Source of the DNA: DASSJF01 sp035934535
Lineage (GTDB): Bacteria > Sysuimicrobiota > Sysuimicrobiia > Sysuimicrobiales > Segetimicrobiaceae
NCBI GenBank assembly: GCA_035934535.1
Contig: DASYXS010000014.1
Span: 1-46,889 of the forward strand
Length of the DNA: 46,889 nt
Reading direction: 5' to 3'
Positions 23,075 through 28,973 of the stretch are shown piece by piece (position 1 is the first letter of the stretch; every line of letters begins with the position of its first letter). The notes under the pieces were generated by a model, which made no database searches, had not been told where the DNA came from, and saw only the letters and a program-made list of their open reading frames with translations. The translations under genes were made by a program, and so were the position numbers.

Positions 23075-24060
23075 TCGTCCGGTCTCTCGGCGCGCTCTTC
23101 CTGCTCGCGATCGTCTGGGGCGGGTCGATCCCGGTCACCAAACTCGGGCTACGCGACATTCCGCCGCTGACGCTGACGGCGCTGCGCTACCTCACCGCGG
23201 CCCCGTGCTTCCTTTGGCTGCTGCGCGGACGCCGGCTGCCGCCGGCGCGGATCTGCGCCGCCGCGGCGGGCCTGGGCCTGCTCGGCATCGGGGTCGGCCA
23301 GGTCTCCCAGACGCTCGGTGTCCGCCTGACCCCGGCGTCCGTCGCGACGGTCATCTCGGCCCTCATCCCCGTCCTGGTGGTCGCGCTCGCGGCGGCCCGG
23401 CTCCGGCAGCCGATCGGCGGGACGCAGGCGGCCGGCCTCGCCGCGGCGCTGCTGGGCGTCGGCCTCGTCGCGGGCGGGGATCCGAGAGCGCTGCTGAACG
23501 CGGCCCGATCGATCACACCGCTTCAATCCGCCGCGTGGGGAGCCCCCGCGTCCCTCCACCCCGCGGCGCTCGCCGGCGTCGGACTGCTGCTGCTGTCGTC
23601 GGTCGCGGTCGCGCTGTACTACGTCTTGAGCGTCGAGCTGATCGAGCGGTACTCCGTGCTCACGATCGCGGCGATCAGTTCGCTCGCCGGGGCGGCGGCG
23701 CTCGCCCCCGTGGCGGCGTGGGAGCTCGGCCACGCGCCGATGCGCCTGACGGCGAGCGCGATCACGAGCGTCCTCTACCTCGGGCTCTTGGTGACGGTTG
23801 CGGGGTTGTGGGTCTGGTTCGGGGCGCTCACAACGCTGCCGGCCCGCATCCCGGCCGCGCTCCAGTATCTTCAGCCCATCGTCGGCGTGCTCGCCTCGGC
23901 GGCGCTCTTCGGCGACCGGCTCGACCGGTGGTTTTGGACCGGCACGGCGCTCGTCCTCGCCGGCATCGCGCTGAGCGCCGGCACCCGGACACGCGCGGCC
24001 TCCCGGTCGGGCGTGGCGGTGACCCGCCGGCCGGGTATAAATGGGTCGAGTTCCGCCTGA
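23071..24060 (+). CDS. EamA/DMT-family transporter
   Basis: A 329-residue protein with about ten hydrophobic helices in two EamA repeats. The first begins FLLAIVWGGSIPVTKLGLRD, the second around residue 165 (GVGLLLLSSVAVALYYVLSV). Proteins of this family export metabolites or amino acids across the inner membrane. The ATG at 23071 overlaps the FAH gene stop; the frame is open upstream only as out-of-frame FAH sequence. A 15-20 residue cytoplasmic loop joins the repeats. The substrate is unknown. Confidence 0.85.
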   Translation: MIVRSLGALFLLAIVWGGSIPVTKLGLRDIPPLTLTALRYLTAAPCFLWLLRGRRLPPARICAAAAGLGLLGIGVGQVSQTLGVRLTPASVATVISALIPVLVVALAAARLRQPIGGTQAAGLAAALLGVGLVAGGDPRALLNAARSITPLQSAAWGAPASLHPAALAGVGLLLLSSVAVALYYVLSVELIERYSVLTIAAISSLAGAAALAPVAAWELGHAPMRLTASAITSVLYLGLLVTVAGLWVWFGALTTLPARIPAALQYLQPIVGVLASAALFGDRLDRWFWTGTALVLAGIALSAGTRTRAASRSGVAVTRRPGINGSSSA

Positions 24061-24233
24061 GATTTCGAAGGGTAAGTTGCGGCGAGGGCGGACCGGCAAC
24101 GCCATGCGACTCCGCCCGGGACATGGTCGCCGGCCCGACCCTCGCCGTAGCGTTCGCGGTGTTCACATCCGCCGGCTCGACTCATGGAGCCTCCGATGAA
24201 GGGCCCCGCGCCGGTCCGCCGAATCGCCACAGC

Positions 24234-24902
24234 ATGACACCAGGCCGCGCGTCCTGGCTTACCGCTTTCGTTACCGCGCTTTCGCTCTGTCTGGTCGCCG
24301 GCCCCGCCGCGGCGGATCTGACCGTCAAGGGAGACGCCGCGGCCTGGCGCGAGGTCGTCGCCGCGTACGGCAAGCTGAACGGCTTGCCGGGCTACCGGAT
24401 GAAGACCACGATGCCGCAGGGCAGCATGGTGGTGGAAGCGGTGCCGGGGAACGACGCGATGCACTCGACCATGCAGAGTCCGAATGGTGAGATGGAAATC
24501 GTCGTGGTGGGCGGCCAGTCGCGGATGCGGACGACGGCGCAGGGCGCGCCCGCGGGGTGGCGCTGCGTGAACATCCCTCAGATGCCGCGGTTCAGCGATC
24601 CGGCCGCCTTCCAAGGCACGGTCGACATCGCCCGCGCCCCGGACGCGGCGATCGACGGACAGCCGATGCGCGTCTACATCTACACGATGGAGGGATCGGC
24701 CGGCGGACCGATGGGCGCCGGGGGTGGCTTCAAGACGACGCTCTACGTGGGAAGCGACAACGGCCTGCCCCGGCGCGTGGTCCTTGCCACGCCGCGCGGC
24801 GAGCAGGCGCTCGATTACTACGACTACGGCGCGTCGATCCAGATCACGCTGCCGCCGTGCGCCGGCGAGTTTATCGCGCCTGCCGCACGACGATCTTGTT
24901 GA
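24234..24902 (+). CDS. Secreted protein of unknown function
   Basis: A 222-residue protein with a clear signal peptide: TPGRASWLTAFVTALSLCLV, then a hydrophobic stretch ending AAADL near residue 28. The mature part has alternating short strands (YRMKTTMPQGSMVVEAVPG, EMEIVVVGGQSRMRT), a pattern like the LolA/LppX-type half-barrels. There is no metal or catalytic motif. ATGs at 24123 (in frame) and 24196 (other frame) are less likely starts because the signal sequence begins at 24234. The last 32 bases overlap the convergent Vgb-like gene. The 173 bases before the gene hold no other feature I can see. Confidence 0.65.
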   Translation: MTPGRASWLTAFVTALSLCLVAGPAAADLTVKGDAAAWREVVAAYGKLNGLPGYRMKTTMPQGSMVVEAVPGNDAMHSTMQSPNGEMEIVVVGGQSRMRTTAQGAPAGWRCVNIPQMPRFSDPAAFQGTVDIARAPDAAIDGQPMRVYIYTMEGSAGGPMGAGGGFKTTLYVGSDNGLPRRVVLATPRGEQALDYYDYGASIQITLPPCAGEFIAPAARRSC

Positions 24903-25866
24903 CGGTGGACTCGGCGCCCCATACCTGACCGGGCCGCCCGTTGAGCTGGCGGATGCCCGCGGAAGCGCTCGGCAGCGGGAAGCTCTCGAACCGCTCTGTC
25001 CGCGGATCCAACCGCAGCAGCGCGTTCGCGCCCCAGTCGCTCAGCCACACCATGTCGTGCTCGTCGACGTAGACTCCGTAGGGCTTCGGCGCCCGGCCGG
25101 GCAGGCGGTACTCCTTCCATGCCTTCGCGGCCGGATCGTACCGCGCGAGATTGCCGGCATCCCACTCGGAGATCCAGAGGCGCCCCTGCGAATCGGACCA
25201 GATACGCCGCGTGCCGGCGTGCGCCGTCGGCGGATCGATCACCGTGACCTTGGCGGTCTCAGGATCGATGTGTCCGAGGCAGCTTCCGGCGAGCGACGCA
25301 AAATAGATGCCGCCCGACGGCGTGACCGTCATCCCGTACGGCCCGCGCCCGCGCGGGGCGTCCCAGACCTCGACCCGGCCGGTCCCGACCGTCACGCGTC
25401 CGTAGAATCCGCCCTGCCCGGTAAACCAGAGCGTTCCGCGCTTGTCGAAGACGAGGCTGTTGAGATCGTATGGACCGCGGTCCGCGGGGAGCGGAAATCG
25501 CCGGATGCTCTTGCCGTCCGGCGAGACGCGCACGATCGCGTTCACTCCGCCGTCGGTCGCCCACGCCGCGCCGTCAGGACCGAGGATGACGCCGTGCGGC
25601 GCCGATCCGTCGCCGAGTTTCACGTGCTGAATCTTGCCCGTCGCGGGATCGAGCCGTCCGAGCTCGCCCGCGGTCTGCGCCGAGTACCAGACCGTGCCGT
25701 CGGGGGCCGGGGCGACGTCGTGCGGATGCGAGCCCATCGGCACGGCGTACTCGCGCAGCGGCGCCACTGCCGCCTGGACGTCTGAAGATGAGGTCGGCCA
25801 CATCGCGACCGAGGTTCCGGCCGTCATCCAAAGAACCACAAGCATGCGTGTCCGCGCCGCGGTCAT
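24871..25866 (-). CDS. Secreted Vgb-like (virginiamycin B lyase family) beta-propeller protein
   Basis: A 331-residue protein with a signal peptide (MLVVLWMTAGTSVAMWP region). The remainder is a set of six or seven four-stranded blades with repeats such as PHDVAPAPDGTVWYS, PHGVILGPDGAAWATD, PYGMTVTPSGGIYFAS and PYGVYVDEHDMVWLSD. This is the streptogramin lyase/Vgb repeat pattern. Many relatives are not antibiotic lyases, so the activity is open. The ATG at 25866 has GGGAGG 6 nt upstream. It lies 111 nt downstream of the glutaredoxin gene on the same strand and may be transcribed with it. Confidence 0.8.
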   Translation of the reverse strand: MTAARTRMLVVLWMTAGTSVAMWPTSSSDVQAAVAPLREYAVPMGSHPHDVAPAPDGTVWYSAQTAGELGRLDPATGKIQHVKLGDGSAPHGVILGPDGAAWATDGGVNAIVRVSPDGKSIRRFPLPADRGPYDLNSLVFDKRGTLWFTGQGGFYGRVTVGTGRVEVWDAPRGRGPYGMTVTPSGGIYFASLAGSCLGHIDPETAKVTVIDPPTAHAGTRRIWSDSQGRLWISEWDAGNLARYDPAAKAWKEYRLPGRAPKPYGVYVDEHDMVWLSDWGANALLRLDPRTERFESFPLPSASAGIRQLNGRPGQVWGAESTVNKIVVRQAR

Positions 25867-25977
25867 GGGCGGCCTCCCGTGCCGGAGTCGGACGCGTGCG
25901 CCTTCGCTCCGGCTGGGAGCAGTCCTGCGCTGTAATCTCATGGTGGCCGCGACGCGACCGGTGGCGGGGCGCGCGTC

Positions 25978-26220
25978 CTAGTCCTGGGGCAACCCCAGCA
26001 GCGCCGCGAGGCGCTTCCGATCGAATCCCACGACCACCTCGCCGTCGACGACGATGACCGGGGTGGTCGCGACGCCGAGGCGCTCGAGCTCGGCCATCGC
26101 CGCCGGATCTTCGGCGACGTTTCGCGCCTGGAACGGAACGCCGTGTTGGGTGAGGAACTCCTCCGCCCTACGACAGAAGATTCACCCCGGCTGATTGAAG
26201 ACGGTCACGGATCTCGCCAT
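25978..26220 (-). CDS. Glutaredoxin/NrdH-like protein with in-frame TGA at the first active-site cysteine (candidate selenoprotein)
   Basis: From the ATG at 26220 the frame encodes 80 residues with TGA as codon 13 (26184-26182) and ends at a TAG at 25980-25978. The protein reads MARSVTVFNQPG, then the TGA, then IFCRRAEEFL, so the TGA stands where glutaredoxins have the first cysteine of C-x-x-C; the second is C16. The frame after the TGA is intact: VPFQARNVAEDP, the cis-proline loop VATTPVIVVDG, and GFDRKRLAALL. A bacterial-SECIS-like hairpin starts 13 nt after the TGA. AGGAG lies 9-13 nt upstream of the ATG. It is 20 nt downstream of arsR and surely co-transcribed. Alternatives are a nonsense mutation or a base-call error; the selenoprotein reading is favoured by position, intact downstream frame and hairpin. 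The role is probably thiol/selenol-disulfide exchange. Confidence 0.75.
26148..26168 (-). promoter_or_regulatory. Bacterial SECIS-like stem-loop downstream of the glutaredoxin TGA
   Basis: On the mRNA, GGG (26168-26166) pairs with CCC (26150-26148), then a small internal loop (CG opposite A), then GAGG (26163-26160) pairs with CCUC (26155-26152), closing an AGUU loop. The loop begins 22 nt after the TGA and has G as its second base. Known bacterial SECIS elements have a short stem directly after the UGA and a conserved G in the first loop positions. The pairing was found by eye and was not tested by folding software. Confidence 0.6.
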
Positions 26221-26240
26221 CGCCGCACGCTCCTCGCCGC

Positions 26241-26630
26241 TCAAATCCAATCGGGACCGATACGCCGGCAGCGGGCGAGGTAGCCACACCGTTCGGCGGA
26301 GAGATCATGGACCAGGGCGACGAGACGGCCCACGCGCCCGTCCGCCACCCGGTAGACGACGTGCCGTCCCTGCCGCCGCGCCGCCACAAACCGGCACCAC
26401 TTCAAGCAGGCCAGATGGTTGGAGAGCCGGCTGCGCGGCACGCGCATCGCCGCGGTCAGATCGGCGACCGTCCGCTCTCCGTCGCCCAGGATCTCCAGCA
26501 CGCGGAGGCGCGTGGGATCTCCGAGCACTCGAAAGTACCGCGCCCGGGCCGCGAGCGCCGGACCCGGGGAACAGGCCGCCTGCCGGGCCTTGCGATGCGG
26601 GGTCTCACTTTGCGGGGCGACCGAACTCAT
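26241..26630 (-). CDS. arsR: ArsR/SmtB-family metalloregulator (CmtR-like cysteine pattern)
   Basis: A 129-residue winged-helix repressor (LGDPTRLRVLEILGDGERTVADL, then SRLSNHLACLKWCRFV as the recognition helix). Cysteines C75 and C79 in that helix match the C-x3-C of the Cd/Pb sensor CmtR, and C115 and C121 in the C-terminal helix could complete a thiol site. It starts at the ATG at 26630; the frame is open upstream but reads through the divergent promoter. A TTGACA/TATAAG promoter ends 7 nt before the ATG, so the mRNA is probably leaderless. A palindrome in the spacer is its likely operator. It heads the operon with the selenocysteine-type glutaredoxin and is divergent from the MerB-like gene. 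Confidence 0.88.
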   Translation of the reverse strand: MSSVAPQSETPHRKARQAACSPGPALAARARYFRVLGDPTRLRVLEILGDGERTVADLTAAMRVPRSRLSNHLACLKWCRFVAARRQGRHVVYRVADGRVGRLVALVHDLSAERCGYLARCRRIGPDWI

Positions 26631-26633
26631 GTC

Positions 26634-26666
26634 TTGACTTATAACAGGTTTTCCTGTTAGTGTCAA
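26634..26666. promoter_or_regulatory. Overlapping divergent promoters with an ArsR-type operator palindrome
   Basis: Minus strand: TTGACA (26666-26661), 17-nt spacer, TATAAG (26643-26638), serving arsR-grx. Plus strand: TTGACT (26634-26639), 18-nt spacer, TAGTGT (26658-26663), serving the MerB-like gene. Between the boxes lies a perfect inverted repeat, TAACAGG (26642-26648) / CCTGTTA (26653-26659) around TTTT. A repressor bound there would block both promoters. Confidence 0.78.
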
Positions 26667-26691
26667 CGCACCGAGACGGGGGCGGGAGGCG

Positions 26692-27354
26692 ATGACTGTG
26701 ACGGATCGGGAGAGCCGGGTACGGACAGCAATCCTGAGGCGCGCGCTGCTCGGCCGGGACGCGGCCGTCCCCGCGCTCGCCGGGGGCACGGGACTAACCC
26801 CCGCAGAGGTACGCGCCGCGCTCGCCGCGCTGCACGACGCCGGCGCGGTGTATCTGCGCGACGGGGCTGTGGCGGCTGCGTACCCTCTCTCGCTCGTGCC
26901 GACCGGCCATCGTGTCACGATTGGCGCCGTGACCGTCTACGCCAACTGCGCCGTCGATGCGCTCGCGGTGCCGCCGATGACAGGTGCGGCGGCAGAGATC
27001 GCGTCGGCGTGCGGGCACTGCCAGACGCCGATCCTGGTGACGATGCAGGGAGATCGGTTGCTCGGGTCCGAACCGGCGGCGCCGGTGGTCTTCCATCTTG
27101 CAAAGGACTGCTGCGCCCCGGGCCCGGCGGTCCTCACACGCTGCCCGCACATTCAATTCTTTTGCGGCGGCGGGCACGCCGCGCTCTGGCAGCGGGCGCA
27201 TCCGGAGCACCGCGGTACTACGTTCGAGCTGACCGACGCGGCGGCGTACGCGCGCCGGCACTTTGTGGAGATCATCGACGCCGTCAGGCGAGACGCGACC
27301 CCGGCAGGCGCGACTCGCTATCAGGAGCAGGAACCTAAAGAACCGGCGACCTAA
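26692..27354 (+). CDS. merB: MerB-like organomercurial lyase (alkylmercury lyase family)
   Basis: A 220-residue protein. Residues about 10-65 form a winged-helix-like N-terminal domain, as in MerB. The catalytic set is recognisable: C86 and D89 in YANCAVDAL (C96 and D99 of E. coli-plasmid MerB), and C151 in RCPHIQFF (C159 of MerB). It would protonolyse the C-Hg bond of organomercurials. Extra cysteines (C107, C110, C140, C141, C158) are present. No merA, merT or merP is in the window, so Hg(II) would not be reduced by neighbours. GGGAGG lies just before the ATG. Some MerB-family proteins have no shown lyase activity, so the substrate is not certain. Confidence 0.82.
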   Translation: MTVTDRESRVRTAILRRALLGRDAAVPALAGGTGLTPAEVRAALAALHDAGAVYLRDGAVAAAYPLSLVPTGHRVTIGAVTVYANCAVDALAVPPMTGAAAEIASACGHCQTPILVTMQGDRLLGSEPAAPVVFHLAKDCCAPGPAVLTRCPHIQFFCGGGHAALWQRAHPEHRGTTFELTDAAAYARRHFVEIIDAVRRDATPAGATRYQEQEPKEPAT

Positions 27355-27357
27355 TAC
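27352..27357 (+). promoter_or_regulatory. Possible -10 box of the mazG-like gene (predicted leaderless)
   Basis: TAATAC at 27352-27357 overlaps the MerB-like stop codon and lies 7 nt before the ATG at 27365. No -35 match and no Shine-Dalgarno were seen. The gene could instead be read from the upstream promoter. Confidence 0.3.
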
Positions 27358-27364
27358 CGGCACC

Positions 27365-27751
27365 ATGGCGACCCGCAACGATCATTCGGACGCCACGACT
27401 GCTCTTCAACAGCTGAAAGAAATGGTACGGGAGTTTTGCGAGGCCCGGGAGTGGGATCAGTTTCATAATCCAAAGGACTTGGCGATCGGCATCATTACGG
27501 AAGCCGGCGAGTTGTTGGAATCCTTCAGGTTCAAGTCGGCCGTCGAAATCGAAGCATTGCTCAGCGATCCAGACGCCAAGGCGCGGATTGCGGAAGAGGC
27601 CGTGGACGTCCTCTACTTCATCCTGCGGTTCGCCCAGAAGTACAATATCGACCTCGCGACAGAATTTCACAAGAAGATGCGGATCAACGAGGCACGCTAT
27701 CCGATTGTCAGTGCAAAGGGCACGAACAAGAAATACACCGACCTCACATAG
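27365..27751 (+). CDS. MazG-like nucleotide pyrophosphohydrolase (dCTPase/RS21-C6 type)
   Basis: A 128-residue all-alpha protein. REWDQFHNPKDLAIGIITEAGELLE and AEEAVDVLYFILRFAQ are the paired EExxE/EExxD metal-binding helices of the all-alpha NTP pyrophosphatase superfamily. The layout is closest to dCTP pyrophosphatase (RS21-C6/XTP3-TPA), a house-cleaning enzyme for non-canonical nucleotides. Base composition is clearly less GC-rich than its neighbours, suggesting recent transfer. The 3' end overlaps the convergent qmoC gene by 8 nt. Confidence 0.83.
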   Translation: MATRNDHSDATTALQQLKEMVREFCEAREWDQFHNPKDLAIGIITEAGELLESFRFKSAVEIEALLSDPDAKARIAEEAVDVLYFILRFAQKYNIDLATEFHKKMRINEARYPIVSAKGTNKKYTDLT

Positions 27752-28967
27752 CGCCGGGAGGGTGGAGAGGTCGATCCGCCCGGCGAAGCGCCGCCGACGA
27801 GGGGGCCGCGTGCAGCATGGCCACCGTCCGGTAGACGAGATGGGCGAACTTCGAGTACGGGATGTACACGAGCAGGAAGAAAATCAGGAGGAGATGGACG
27901 AAGTATGTCGGGTAGGCCAGGGTGGGCAGGTCCGCAAGCCGCAGCCCCTGGCAGAGGAAGCCCGTCAGCGTCGTGGCCCCGAGGATCACCAGGAAGAGCC
28001 AATCGGAGTAGGTGCTCTTCCCCGCCTTCTGCCCGTCGACGATGCGGCGCCAGAGGAAAATGCTTGCGGCCCCGATGACCGCCGCGCCGCTCACGTCCCC
28101 CAGGATCTTGACAGGATGCCAGACCGGCCACGGCGTCGGATACCCGAAGACGTAGAGCCCGATGCCGACCGACGTCGTGGTGACCACCAATCCCAGAAAC
28201 CCCCAGAAGACGGCCAGGTGCGTCGCCGGCACGTGGCGCTTATACGTGTCGCGGTCCCCCGCCGGCGCCTCGTCGCACTGCCTGAACTTCCGGTGCGTCA
28301 GGATATCGAGGATCGTGGAGAGGACGTGCCGGCCGGGGCTCCCGCCGCTCGAGGACGCTCCCTCCGACGCCGGCGCGTCCCGCCGGCTAGCCCCCGCAGG
28401 GGGCGACGCCCTCATGGCCCGCCAGTACCGGAGGCCGCCCGCCACCGCCCCGACCAGTGACAGACCGATCGCCGTCAGAAAGACGGCGTCGATGTCCTCA
28501 ACCGGGAACAACTTGGAAAAGACGATCCGGCCCGCGGGCAACGAGGTCAGGTGTCCCAGGCGGGCCAGGATCGTCAGGAAGATCACGGCCGGGATTGCGA
28601 AGAGCAGGAGGAGATACCTGGGCTGCTCGAGTGCCTGCCCCATGAAGCGGGGAACGGCGTAGTGGGTGATGCTGTAGTCGCGAAGCGCCGCCATCACGTT
28701 GGCCGGCTTCGCATCCCGCGGGCAGTACGTGTTGCAGATGCCGCACTGGTGACACAGCCAGATCGAGGAATTCCCCAACACCCGGTCCCGGAGTCCCCAC
28801 TGAACCCACACCATTTCCTTGCGTGGAAACGGGTTGTCCGCGGTCGACTGCGGGCAGACGGCCGTGCAGGTCCCGCACTGGTAGCAAACCGACAGATCGT
28901 GGGCGTCGAGCCCCAGAATGGCCGTCTTGAACTCCAGATCGGGCTGGATCAGCGTCGCGTCGGCCAC
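27744..28967 (-). CDS. qmoC: Quinone-interacting membrane-bound oxidoreductase subunit C (QmoC)
   Basis: A 407-residue membrane subunit. The N-terminus carries two [4Fe-4S] motifs of HdrC type: C28/C31/C34/C38 (CYQCGTCTAVCP) and C72/C75/C78/C82 (CHQCGICNTYCP). Residues about 115-400 hold about six membrane segments of the NarI-like cytochrome b kind, expected to bind haem b and quinone. In sulfate reducers QmoABC passes electrons from the quinone pool to APS reductase; in oxidisers the flow is reversed. The start is GTG at 28967, 6 nt after the qmoB stop. It is the last gene of the sat-apr-qmo cluster. Confidence 0.9.
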   Translation of the reverse strand: MADATLIQPDLEFKTAILGLDAHDLSVCYQCGTCTAVCPQSTADNPFPRKEMVWVQWGLRDRVLGNSSIWLCHQCGICNTYCPRDAKPANVMAALRDYSITHYAVPRFMGQALEQPRYLLLLFAIPAVIFLTILARLGHLTSLPAGRIVFSKLFPVEDIDAVFLTAIGLSLVGAVAGGLRYWRAMRASPPAGASRRDAPASEGASSSGGSPGRHVLSTILDILTHRKFRQCDEAPAGDRDTYKRHVPATHLAVFWGFLGLVVTTTSVGIGLYVFGYPTPWPVWHPVKILGDVSGAAVIGAASIFLWRRIVDGQKAGKSTYSDWLFLVILGATTLTGFLCQGLRLADLPTLAYPTYFVHLLLIFFLLVYIPYSKFAHLVYRTVAMLHAAPSSAALRRADRPLHPPGAM

Positions 28968-28973
28968 GACCGG

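Noticed and set aside
24871..25866. Calling the propeller gene a streptogramin resistance gene
   Set aside because: The Vgb repeat pattern is shared by many secreted propellers of unrelated role; no lyase-specific catalytic set was confirmed.
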